A stretch of DNA of 64,000 bases from Flavobacterium hibisci (GTDB taxonomy: Bacteria > Bacteroidota > Bacteroidia > Flavobacteriales > Flavobacteriaceae). Positions 55,784 to 63,390 of this stretch are shown one piece after another. A program made the translations under genes and the position numbers. The stretch's first letter is position 1, and every line of letters starts with the position of its first letter. Below the pieces are notes generated by a model. The model saw nothing but the letters and a program-made list of their open reading frames with translations. It did not search any database and had not been told where the DNA came from. The stretch spans positions 80,824 to 144,823 of the forward strand of contig NZ_JAIQDW010000013.1 of assembly GCF_020026925.1 (NCBI RefSeq), given 5' to 3'.

Positions 55784-56683
55784 ATGGTAAATCTGGAATG
55801 GTACAGAACATTTAAAGCAGTTTATAAAAATGGTAATTTTTCTATCGCTGCAAAGGAATTATTTATGAGTCAGCCCGCAGTTAGTCAGCAGATTTCTATG
55901 CTGGAAGCTCATGTTGGGAATAAATTATTTATTCGAAAATCAAAAGGCGTCGAACCAACAGAATATGCTAAGTTACTGAATAACTTAATAATAGACGCAC
56001 TTGACCGGCTTGAAAATGTAGAAACTACTTTTCGGTCAAAAGCAGAAGATGCCACACGCTTAATTTCTGTGGGCATCTCTAAACATCTTTTCAGTAGTGT
56101 TGGCAATGCTTTAATTGGAAAATTTGATTTGATCGATTTTACTTTTGCCGATGATGATACACTTTTTTCTTTAGTCGATTCTAAAAAACTGGACTTTGCA
56201 ATTGTTTCCAAAAAATATGATACGTTTGATACGATTCAGGAAACGGTTGCCAAGATTAAACTGGTATTGGTTGGACCAACGAATTTAGACATTACCGAAT
56301 TTCGCCAGAAACTGAAATCAGATAATTTTACTGAAGCAGAACAATGGCTGAACGAGCAAAAATGGTATTCGCATGATGCCAGGATCCCACACATAAAATT
56401 ATTCTGGCTACATGCCTTCCATAAAAAAAGACCATCCATGGTTCCCAATTATATTATCCCATCAGAATATGAAATGCTGGAAATGCTTTCCAAAAATTCC
56501 GGTGTTGCCGTAACGTGGAATTGTAATGCCAGAAAATTTATTCAGCAAAACAAACTACAATTGGTGTGGAACAGCTTCCACGTTCCGGAAGAGTATGTTT
56601 ATTTATTGGCTGCTAAAAACAACAATCTGAAAACTTTTTTTGATATCATTGCCAATGAAGTAAGAATTGCATTATCTACTTAA
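55784..56683 (+). CDS. LysR-family transcriptional regulator
   Basis: The 299-residue protein has the N-terminal winged HTH FKAVYKNGNFSIAAKELFMSQPAVSQQISMLEAHVG (about 10-45), followed by an effector-binding periplasmic-binding-like domain. Divergent orientation from the DJ-1/dehydrogenase operon suggests it regulates that operon. The effector is unknown, though a reactive aldehyde would fit the targets. Confidence 0.92.
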   Translation: MVNLEWYRTFKAVYKNGNFSIAAKELFMSQPAVSQQISMLEAHVGNKLFIRKSKGVEPTEYAKLLNNLIIDALDRLENVETTFRSKAEDATRLISVGISKHLFSSVGNALIGKFDLIDFTFADDDTLFSLVDSKKLDFAIVSKKYDTFDTIQETVAKIKLVLVGPTNLDITEFRQKLKSDNFTEAEQWLNEQKWYSHDARIPHIKLFWLHAFHKKRPSMVPNYIIPSEYEMLEMLSKNSGVAVTWNCNARKFIQQNKLQLVWNSFHVPEEYVYLLAAKNNNLKTFFDIIANEVRIALST

Positions 56684-56808
56684 AAGATAAAATCCTTACT
56701 TAAAATCATCAAAAATGATGAGTTGTACTATTGTATTCCACATTAAATTTGTCGTATAGAGAATTTGATTTTTGCGAACTTTTTCTGAGTTAAACTTTAA
56801 ATAGCTCA

Positions 56809-56851
56809 GCGTAAGAAATATAAAATTTTATATTTGTGTAAATCTTACGCA
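56809..56851. promoter_or_regulatory. nrtR promoter with NrtR-type operator
   Basis: The -7 element TATATTTG (56829-56836) is followed by the operator TGTGTAA-ATC-TTACGCA (56835-56851), which starts at its last two bases and ends 8 bp before the ATG. A perfect 20-bp palindrome (56816-56835) lies upstream, bounded by GCGTAAG (56809-56815), the inverted copy of CTTACGC in the operator. Autoregulation by NrtR is inferred. No TTG is found at normal spacing. Confidence 0.72.
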
Positions 56852-56859
56852 TTTTAATT

Positions 56860-57552
56860 ATGTCTGAAAATCAAAATATAAGAGTTGCTGTGGATGCCAT
56901 TGTTTTTGGTTATCAAAACAGTCAGTTGTACGTTCTTTTAATCCAACAGAAATTTGGAACTCAGGAATCCTATTGGGCATTGCCAGGAGGTTTGGTTAAA
57001 AATAACGAATCACTAAAAGACGCTGTAAAAAGAGAATTGAAGGAAGAAACAAATGTTGAAGTAAATTACTTTGAGCAACTGTTTACTTTTGGCGATGATA
57101 CAAATCGTGACCCCCGAAACCGTGTCATTTCTGTAGCCTACTATGCTTTGGTAGATCCTTCAAACTTAAAAGTCCAGGCCGATACAGATGCTGAACATGC
57201 ACAATGGTTTATGATTAATGAAGTTCCTGCCCTAGCTTTTGACCATAATGAAATTCTTAAAAAAGGGCTGGAACGTTTAAAAGCCAAACTAACCTACGAG
57301 CCAATTGGTTTTGATTTGCTTCCAAAAGAATTTCTTTTCTCAGAGCTCGAAAACCTCTATTGCACTATTTTAGAAAAGGAAATCGAACGCCGGAATTTCA
57401 GAAAAAAAATTCTGAGCTTCGGAATCGTAGAAGAAACAGAAAATTATTCTCCGGTAAAAACAGGGCGTCCGGCCAAATTATTTCGATTCAACCATAAGAA
57501 ATACAATGACTTACACAAAGAAGGCTTTCACTTCGAAATAAAGTTTGCGTAA
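56860..57552 (+). CDS. nrtR: NrtR-like Nudix-domain transcriptional regulator
   Basis: The 230-residue protein has an N-terminal Nudix domain (about 8-140). The box G44-x5-E50-x7-REL-x-EE-x-N-V carries N65 where active hydrolases have Gly, consistent with a sensor rather than an enzyme. The C-terminal winged-helix domain (about 150-230) contains KTGRPAKLFRFNHKKY. NrtR proteins repress NAD and ADP-ribose genes and are released by ADP-ribose or related ligands. The downstream genes fit that role. The stop codon lies inside the operator at 57546-57562. Confidence 0.88.
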   Translation: MSENQNIRVAVDAIVFGYQNSQLYVLLIQQKFGTQESYWALPGGLVKNNESLKDAVKRELKEETNVEVNYFEQLFTFGDDTNRDPRNRVISVAYYALVDPSNLKVQADTDAEHAQWFMINEVPALAFDHNEILKKGLERLKAKLTYEPIGFDLLPKEFLFSELENLYCTILEKEIERRNFRKKILSFGIVEETENYSPVKTGRPAKLFRFNHKKYNDLHKEGFHFEIKFA

Positions 57553-57562
57553 TTTTTACACA
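57546..57562. promoter_or_regulatory. NrtR-type operator upstream of prs
   Basis: TGCGTAA-TTT-TTACACA is nearly the reverse complement of the operator at 56835-56851 (15 of 17 positions). It overlaps the nrtR stop codon and ends 7 bp before the -33 TTG of the next promoter. Confidence 0.7.
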
Positions 57563-57569
57563 AAATAAA

Positions 57570-57616
57570 TTGTTTATTCAAAATTAAACCCTACATTTGC
57601 GTATAATTAACGCAAA
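57570..57616 (+). promoter_or_regulatory. prs promoter and second operator
   Basis: TTG-N19-TACATTTG (57570-57599) is a full consensus match. The operator TGCGTAT-AAT-TAACGCA (57598-57614, extended arms 57596-57616) starts at the last two bases of the -7 element, the same geometry as at nrtR. The centres of this operator and the one at 57546 are 52 bp apart, about five helical turns. Confidence 0.75.
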
Positions 57617-57626
57617 CCGCAACACT

Positions 57627-58454
57627 ATGATACTAAATCTCGACCCAAAATTCACTCCGATACAAAACCAGAAACAAATCAATTTTCAAAGTTTTACATT
57701 TTCTGGAGGAGAACCGCATATTAAAATTGATCCTAATTTTGATACCAATGAAAAAGTAACCATCACACACCGTTTAAATTCATTCAATGATTTGGGTTTA
57801 TTGTGTATCACAGTAGATGCTTTACGCAGAATGGATGTTAAGATAATCGATTTGTTTATTCCGTATTTTCCGGCTGCCAGACAGGATCGTGTTATGATTC
57901 CTGGAGAACCTTTGTCTGTTAAAGTGTATGCTGATATAATTAACGGACTTCAATTGAATAAAGTTTTTGTTTTTGATGCACATTCGGAAGTAACTCCGGC
58001 TTTGTTGAATAATAGTACTGTAATTCCGAACTATACTTTTATCAAACAAGTCTTAAAAGTAATTGGAGAAAACGTAAAACTGATTTCTCCAGATGGAGGC
58101 GCTTTGAAAAAAATCTACAAAGTTTCTGAATTCTTAGGCGGAATTGAAGTTGTAGAATGCAGTAAAAGCCGCGATGTAAAAACGGGAAAATTGTCTGGTT
58201 TTAAAGTGTACGAAGATGATTTGCAGGGAATCGATTGTTTAATAGTAGATGATATCTGTGACGGAGGAGGAACTTTCATTGGCTTAGCCGAAGAACTAAA
58301 AAAGAAAAACGCCGGAAAGTTATATTTAGCAGTAAGCCACGGAATTTTCAACAAAGGTTTTGAAGTTTTAAATTGTTTTGACGGCATTTTTACAACTAAT
58401 TCTGTAAAAGATTTTGAAGGTGAAAACGTCGAGGTTGTAAAATTAGAATTATGA
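57627..58454 (+). CDS. Ribose-phosphate pyrophosphokinase-like (Prs-family) protein
   Basis: The protein has 275 residues from MILNLDPKFT. A TTG ten codons upstream lies within the operator and is rejected. The Prs hallmarks PYFPAARQDR (79-88), DAHSE (117-121) and the PRPP-binding loop DDICDGGGTF (208-217) are present. It is shorter than housekeeping PRPP synthases (about 310-320) and lacks their usual flag-region sequence. Relatives occur with nicotinamide salvage genes in phages and bacteria. It either makes PRPP or, as in the NARP1 phage pathway, pyrophosphorylates ADP-ribose. Its ATGA stop overlaps the next start. Confidence 0.85.
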   Translation: MILNLDPKFTPIQNQKQINFQSFTFSGGEPHIKIDPNFDTNEKVTITHRLNSFNDLGLLCITVDALRRMDVKIIDLFIPYFPAARQDRVMIPGEPLSVKVYADIINGLQLNKVFVFDAHSEVTPALLNNSTVIPNYTFIKQVLKVIGENVKLISPDGGALKKIYKVSEFLGGIEVVECSKSRDVKTGKLSGFKVYEDDLQGIDCLIVDDICDGGGTFIGLAEELKKKNAGKLYLAVSHGIFNKGFEVLNCFDGIFTTNSVKDFEGENVEVVKLEL

Positions 58455-59269
58455 ATAAAAATTATAGAGTAGAAATAGCAAATAGAACCTTAGAAATCAT
58501 TAAAAATGGTTTTTATGAATACAAAGGAAAAAAGATTCTTGTAGATAAAGAACTCGAAGAATCTAAAAAAAATACGTTTACCATTTCACCAAATGATTGG
58601 GATGCGATTTTAAAAACACCAATTGAAAATAAGTTTGAAACAGAAATTATAACGAAAAACTGTTCGACAATTAAAGCAATAGCTGAAGAAAAAAATGGTA
58701 AAATCTGTGTTTTAAACTTCGCCTCTGCAAAAAATCCAGGAGGTGGATTTCTAGGCGGAGCTTCTGCTCAGGAAGAAAGTCTGGCCAGATCGTCAAACCT
58801 TTACGAAACGCAGATAAAAGACAAAACGATGTACGATTTTAACAGAAATCAGTCCTCATTTTTATATTCAGATTACATGATTTATAGTCCGAATGTTTTG
58901 TTTTGGAATGATGATAAAGGAAATTATTTTGAAAAACCATTTGTTGTAGATATGATTACTGCTCCAGCACCAAATAAAGGTGCGATGGAACAACATAACA
59001 GGAAAGAAGAAATTGCTATAACAGAAGAAATTTTAAAAGCAAGAATGGATAAAGTATTGGCAATTGCCGCAAAGCAAAAAATCGATACACTTATTTTAGG
59101 AGCTTGGGGTTGTGGTGTTTTTAAAAATGAACCTAAAGATGTAGCACGTCTTTTCAAAGAAATTATTGCAGCAAAATATTCAGGTTCTTTTAAAAAAATC
59201 GTTTTTGCAGTATTTGACAATTCTGATAAAAAAGCAAATTTTAAGCAGTTTGAAGAAACTTTTAACTAG
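58451..59269 (+). CDS. PARG-like macrodomain protein (TIGR02452/DUF2263 type)
   Basis: The 272-residue protein contains NPGGGFLGGASAQEESLARSS, i.e. G97-G98-G99 followed after seven residues by Q107-E108-E109. This is the GGG-x6-8-QEE catalytic signature of poly(ADP-ribose) glycohydrolases. TLILGAWGCGVFKNEPKDVARLF is the C-terminal macrodomain motif. It probably removes ADP-ribose chains or single ADP-ribose groups. It is coupled to the Prs-like gene by a 4-bp overlap. Confidence 0.87.
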   Translation: MNKNYRVEIANRTLEIIKNGFYEYKGKKILVDKELEESKKNTFTISPNDWDAILKTPIENKFETEIITKNCSTIKAIAEEKNGKICVLNFASAKNPGGGFLGGASAQEESLARSSNLYETQIKDKTMYDFNRNQSSFLYSDYMIYSPNVLFWNDDKGNYFEKPFVVDMITAPAPNKGAMEQHNRKEEIAITEEILKARMDKVLAIAAKQKIDTLILGAWGCGVFKNEPKDVARLFKEIIAAKYSGSFKKIVFAVFDNSDKKANFKQFEETFN

Positions 59270-59430
59270 TTTAAAAAGTTTCTCCCGAAGTTTCGGGATC
59301 AGGTTTAAAGTTAATTCTTAAACCTAAAAAACACTATTAACGAAGTTTCAAGTTTGAAATTAAAAGTTTCAAGTTCGCACAGAACAGGAAACCTGAAACA
59401 AGAAAAACCTGAAACAAAAATAAAACAACC
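59270..59430. repeat. Intergenic repeats within the ADP-ribose operon
   Basis: CCCGAAGTTTCGGG (about 59286) forms a short hairpin. It is followed by AGTTTCAAGTTTGAAA and GAAACCTGAAACAAG units like those at 43979-44056. No gene is present. The hairpin lacks a T run and is not convincing as a terminator. Confidence 0.6.
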
Positions 59431-59438
59431 AAAAAACC

Positions 59439-59774
59439 ATGAGCGAAGATTTAAAACCACGATTTATTGAGTCTTTAAAAAGAAACAATGATCAGATTAG
59501 AGAAGACAGAGCCAAAGTAATTGGCGAGGATTCTGAATTAATTTACAGACGAAGAGTCGAAGACATCGAATTAAAAATCAAAAGACTCGAAAGAGAGCAA
59601 GAAGGATTGATTGATATCAGTCCGCTGGATAAAAACAGTTTGACATTTGCCGATTTTCAGCCGGAAGCCTTTGTGCAGAAAGACATGGAACTTTCGCTGA
59701 CCATCAGAAATTTAAACATTCAGTTTGAAGTTACAAAAAAGAGATTTGAATATTTATTTGGTAAAAAATATTAG
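59439..59774 (+). CDS. Small helical protein, unknown
   Basis: The 111-residue charged protein is predicted to be almost all helical, with a probable coiled coil (DELIYRRRVEDIELKIKRLE-like region, about 32-55) and a second helix at the C-terminus. It has no signal peptide. It ends 2 bp before the VWA gene, so the two are probably translated together and may interact. I do not recognise the family. Confidence 0.78.
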   Translation: MSEDLKPRFIESLKRNNDQIREDRAKVIGEDSELIYRRRVEDIELKIKRLEREQEGLIDISPLDKNSLTFADFQPEAFVQKDMELSLTIRNLNIQFEVTKKRFEYLFGKKY

Positions 59775-59776
59775 TT

Positions 59777-60646
59777 ATGGGAGGTACAAGATACGATATA
59801 GGCGCTCGTTTGAGCAGAGCAGAAGCAGCAGGTTACGGAAAGAAATCAGCTAGCGAAATATTTACACAGAATGCATTACATGTGGCTCATGAATCTATGA
59901 ATCCAAATGGAGTGATTTTTAGAGAAGCAAGAGATTCTGATGTTCATCCAAACACAGTTCCAATCATTTTAGGATTGGACGTTACAGGAAGTATGGGGCA
60001 TATTCCACATGAACTGATTAAAGACGGACTTCCAAAATTGATGGGAGGCATTATTCAAGGAGGCGTTCCGGATCCAGCACTTTTATTCTTAGGAATCGGA
60101 GATCACGAATGCGACAGATTTCCGCTTCAGGTTGGACAGTTTGAATCTGGTGACGAAGAATTGGATATGTGGTTAACGAGAACTTATATAGAAGGAGGAG
60201 GCGGAGGAAACGCTGGCGAAAGCTACCTTTTAGCGTGGTACTTTGCCGCTTTTCATACCAAAACTGATGCTTTCGAAAAACGTGGACAAAAAGGATTGCT
60301 GTTTACCGTTGGTGATGAACCAGGTTTGAAAACACTTCCAGCTTCAGCAATCAAAGAAATTATGGGTCAGGGACAACAGACTTATACGTATCTTGAATTA
60401 TTAGCAGAAGCGCAAAAAAGATATGATGTTTATCACATTAGTGTTTTGCATTCAGGACAAGCAATAAATGCTGATGTGGAATGGAAAAAATTACTGGGAC
60501 AAAACTGTTTGTCTATCGAAGATCACAGAGAAATCCCAAACGTAATCAAAAAGATCATCTGCGAAAAACATAAAAGTTCTGGTTTAGGAACAACACCCGT
60601 TTCTGATACGACAAACACAGGCTTAGACAATATCGAAATGCTTTAA
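59777..60646 (+). CDS. VWA-like domain protein in the ADP-ribose operon
   Basis: The 289-residue cytoplasmic protein has a VWA-type MIDAS LDVTGSMG (D68-x-T70-x-S72), a later GGGGNAGESY loop and GLLFTVGDEPG, as expected for the second and third metal-binding loops. No catalytic residues of an ADP-ribose enzyme are visible. It may act as an adaptor with the preceding small helical protein. The family is not named here; the VWA assignment rests on motifs. Confidence 0.78.
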   Translation: MGGTRYDIGARLSRAEAAGYGKKSASEIFTQNALHVAHESMNPNGVIFREARDSDVHPNTVPIILGLDVTGSMGHIPHELIKDGLPKLMGGIIQGGVPDPALLFLGIGDHECDRFPLQVGQFESGDEELDMWLTRTYIEGGGGGNAGESYLLAWYFAAFHTKTDAFEKRGQKGLLFTVGDEPGLKTLPASAIKEIMGQGQQTYTYLELLAEAQKRYDVYHISVLHSGQAINADVEWKKLLGQNCLSIEDHREIPNVIKKIICEKHKSSGLGTTPVSDTTNTGLDNIEML

Positions 60647-60649
60647 ACT

Positions 60650-60785
60650 TAGCGATTTTGCGAGGTTTAATTGTGAAGTTTTATTCTTAGAAATTTGCTC
60701 GCAAAGACGCAAAGGCGCAAAGATTCTTAATTAAAAAGTTAAGTTTAAAAAGACTTAGCGACTCTGCGACTTAGCGAGATTAAAA
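60650..60785. repeat. GCGACTTTGCGAG-type dispersed repeat
   Basis: The spacer contains CTTAGCGATTTTGCGAGG, AAAGACGCAAAGGCGCAAAG and CTTAGCGACTCTGCGACTTA, resembling 8185-8270. No gene is present and the repeat interrupts the operon without an obvious terminator. Confidence 0.68.
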
Positions 60786-60796
60786 TAACAATAAAA

Positions 60797-61879
60797 ATGA
60801 AAACAGCAAAAATAGTTATAGGTTTAGGATTTGGTGACGAAGGAAAAGGCATCACAACCGATTTTCTGGCGAAACAAAACCCTGAATCTATAGTTATTCG
60901 CTTTTCGGGAGGACAGCAGGCAGCACATACTGTCATGATTGGCGACAAAAAACACGTTCATTCCAGTTTTGCGAGTGGTGCGCTTCGGGGTTTGCCTTCT
61001 TATTTTAGTGAACATTGTACCGTACATCCTCTTTTTTTATATAATGAAAAAGCAGAGTTAGAAAAAAACGGCGGTAATACGGAACTTCACATTCATCCAT
61101 TGGCAAAAGTAACCACGCCTTTTGATGTCTGGCAAAACAGAAATAATGTTCGAAATCTCGATCATGGAACCTGCGGAAAAGGAATTGGGGCAACCATGAA
61201 AAGAAACGAAGGTCCGTATAAATTATTTGCCATCGATTTTATTGCGCCTCGTAAAATGCTTTTAGAAAAACTTAATCAGATCGCTTATTATTATGGTTTT
61301 TTAAACGAAAGTGAATTAGACGAAGAAATCAATCAATATCTGGAAGCAATCGATAAAATACAATGGAATATTGTCGATTATACATTTCTTTCGAAATATA
61401 AAAATCTGATTTTTGAAGGCAGTCAGGGGATTTTACTCGACATGGATCACGGCGTTTTTCCGAATGTAACGTATGCCAATACCACTTCAAAAAATGCCAT
61501 TGAAATTTGTAATACACTAAAGATTGAAGATGTAGCCGTTTATTACGTAACCAGAAGTTATTCAACCCGCCACGGACATGGCTGGATGGCGAATGAAGGA
61601 GAAATTAAATTAAAAAACAACGAAGAAGAAACCTGTGTTTTTAACGAATATCAAAAACATTTGCGTTTTGGAAGTCTAAATTACGAACTTTTAAATTATG
61701 CGCTAAAACTCGATGCAGCTTACAGTCCGAATGTAAAAAGAAACTTAGTTGTAACTTGTATGGATCAGCTGGAGCAGGATTACGAGTTTGAAAGTCTCAC
61801 AACAGAATTCAACGAAATCTACGGATCATTTTCACCTGATTCTAAAGATTTCAAAAACATTACTTCTTTGTTTCAATAA
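60797..61879 (+). CDS. Adenylosuccinate synthetase-like (PurA paralogue)
   Basis: The 360-residue protein is shorter than housekeeping PurA (about 425). GDEGKG (13-18) retains the catalytic Asp14, His44 lies in AAHTV, GTCGKGIG (124-131) replaces GTTGRGIG, and EGSQGILLDMDHGVFPNVT matches the IMP-binding region. The canonical Arg loop is instead TRSYSTRHGHG (252-262). PurA joins IMP and aspartate with GTP. A different purine or ADP-ribose-derived substrate is possible. It is probably not the housekeeping enzyme. Confidence 0.82.
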   Translation: MKTAKIVIGLGFGDEGKGITTDFLAKQNPESIVIRFSGGQQAAHTVMIGDKKHVHSSFASGALRGLPSYFSEHCTVHPLFLYNEKAELEKNGGNTELHIHPLAKVTTPFDVWQNRNNVRNLDHGTCGKGIGATMKRNEGPYKLFAIDFIAPRKMLLEKLNQIAYYYGFLNESELDEEINQYLEAIDKIQWNIVDYTFLSKYKNLIFEGSQGILLDMDHGVFPNVTYANTTSKNAIEICNTLKIEDVAVYYVTRSYSTRHGHGWMANEGEIKLKNNEEETCVFNEYQKHLRFGSLNYELLNYALKLDAAYSPNVKRNLVVTCMDQLEQDYEFESLTTEFNEIYGSFSPDSKDFKNITSLFQ

Positions 61880-61888
61880 AATAGAAAA

Positions 61889-62416
61889 ATGAAATACAAT
61901 ATAAATACCATAACTCCAGAAAGTAAATTTTTATTTTTCTGGGGACATCAGCCCAATAAAGACGGAAAAATTACCAAAACCTGTTTCAGCCAATGGTGGT
62001 TAAGTTCTTTTAAAGTAGAAAAAGTAACCTACAAAACCGCAGAACACTGGATGATGGCGAAAAAAGCAGAATTATTCGACGATCAGGAAATTTTAGAAAA
62101 AATCCTTGAAGCCGATTCTCCTGCAGAAGCCAAAAAACTCGGTAGGGAAGTCAAAAATTATGTTGATACGGTTTGGTTAGAAAACCGATATGAAATCGTA
62201 AAACAAGGAAACTATCACAAATTCAGTCAAAATGCTGATTTGAGAACCTTTTTGTTAAACACTAAAGAACGAGTTATTGTCGAAGCAAGTCCGGTTGACC
62301 CAATCTGGGGAATCGGAATGGCTAGTGATCATAGAGATGTTTTGAATCCTGAAAAATGGAGAGGTTTGAATCTTTTGGGGTTTGCTTTGATGGAAGTTCG
62401 AGATCAATTAAAATAA
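61889..62416 (+). CDS. NADAR-domain protein (YbiA-like)
   Basis: The 175-residue protein contains FLFFWGHQPNKDGKIT, CFSQWWLSSFKV, YKTAEHWMMAKKAELF and IWGIGMASDHRDV, the diagnostic NADAR elements. Members act on ADP-ribose attached to nucleic acids or on related N-glycosidic substrates, and some reverse guanine ADP-ribosylation by DarT1-type toxins. It begins 9 bp after the PurA-like gene. Confidence 0.92.
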   Translation: MKYNINTITPESKFLFFWGHQPNKDGKITKTCFSQWWLSSFKVEKVTYKTAEHWMMAKKAELFDDQEILEKILEADSPAEAKKLGREVKNYVDTVWLENRYEIVKQGNYHKFSQNADLRTFLLNTKERVIVEASPVDPIWGIGMASDHRDVLNPEKWRGLNLLGFALMEVRDQLK

Positions 62417-62423
62417 ATTGATT

Positions 62424-62837
62424 ATGCAAACAACAAGATTATATCGCCCGGTTGGACTAAAAGAAATGGAATTAATTGCGGATTCCGGTTACAAAGCATT
62501 TCCACCAAGATTAGAATGGCAACCTATTTTTTATCCGGTAACGAATCAGCAATATGCAGATCAGATTGCTTTTGAGTGGAATACTGTTGATGAGTTTTCG
62601 GGCTTTATTGGAATTGTAACGGCTTTTGAAGTGAAAACAGATTTTCTTGAAAAGTATGAAATTCAAAATGTCGGTGATAAAAACCATAATGAACTTTGGA
62701 TTCCATCAGAAGATTTAGCTGATTTTAATTCTAATATAGTAAATGGAATCGAGATTATAAACGTTCATTTTACAAATCGTTCTTTCGTAAGTGAAAACAA
62801 AGAACTTAATGATAAACTAGATAATTTTAGAAAATGA
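62424..62837 (+). CDS. Small conserved protein of ADP-ribose operons
   Basis: The protein has 137 residues from [15 protein letters not shown] two codons earlier is less likely. Motifs [29 protein letters not shown] and [14 protein letters not shown] are regular and charged. I associate similar proteins with the loose label ADP-ribosylation/crystallin J1, but no catalytic site is visible and the function is not established. It lies 7 bp after the NADAR gene and overlaps the macrodomain gene by 4 bp (ATGA), so it belongs to the operon. Confidence 0.78.
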   Translation: MQTTRLYRPVGLKEMELIADSGYKAFPPRLEWQPIFYPVTNQQYADQIAFEWNTVDEFSGFIGIVTAFEVKTDFLEKYEIQNVGDKNHNELWIPSEDLADFNSNIVNGIEIINVHFTNRSFVSENKELNDKLDNFRK

Positions 62838-63341
62838 TTTTAGAATTATTAAAAGCAGATATAACAGAAGTTGAGGTTGATGCAATAGTAAATGCAGCGA
62901 ATACTTCTTTGCTTGGAGGTGGTGGTGTTGACGGAGCAATTCATCGTAAAGGAGGAAAAGCGATTTTAGACGAATGCGTTCAAATTCGTAATAAGCAAGG
63001 AGGTTGTAGAACAGGTGAAGCAGTCATTACAACAGCCGGAAATCTGCCTTCAAAATATGTAATTCATACTGTTGGACCGGTTTGGAATGGTGATAAAGAA
63101 GAAAAGTCAAAATTGCTAGCAGATTGTTACAAGAACAGTTTAAATCTTGCTGTTGAAAACGGAATTAAAACAATTGCTTTTCCAAATATCAGTACAGGAA
63201 TTTACCATTTTCCGAAAGATAAAGCAGCTGAAATTGCCGTAAAAGCAGTAAAAGATTTTGATAGAATTTTAGAAATTGAAAAAGTACTTTTTTCTCTGTT
63301 TTGATGATGAAAATTATCAAATTTATAAAAGTATTTTATAA
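62834..63341 (+). pseudogene. YmdB-like macrodomain gene with a one-base frameshift
   Basis: The frame from 62834 encodes a macrodomain with [20 protein letters not shown] (about 18-37) and [11 protein letters not shown], as in O-acetyl-ADP-ribose deacetylases. It stops after KVLFSLF at 63304 (156 residues). The family's C-terminus, [16 protein letters not shown], is found in another frame up to 63341. Removing one T from the run of six at 63288-63293 restores a 168-residue protein. The shift may be a real mutation, a length-variable tract or a sequencing error. All binding-loop residues are before it, so the short form could keep some activity. Confidence 0.85.
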
Positions 63342-63390
63342 TTATTACTTATAAAAATGTCATCGGTAGATGAAAAAAATATAGAAAAAG

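Noticed and set aside
57597..57626. Ten-codon extension of the Prs-like protein from a TTG
   Set aside because: The extension would be encoded by the operator and the -7 element. The ATG at 57627 gives a normal leader of about 20 nt.
60797..61879. PurZ-type aminoadenine enzyme
   Set aside because: The catalytic Asp of PurA is present, and no other aminoadenine synthesis or phage genes are nearby.
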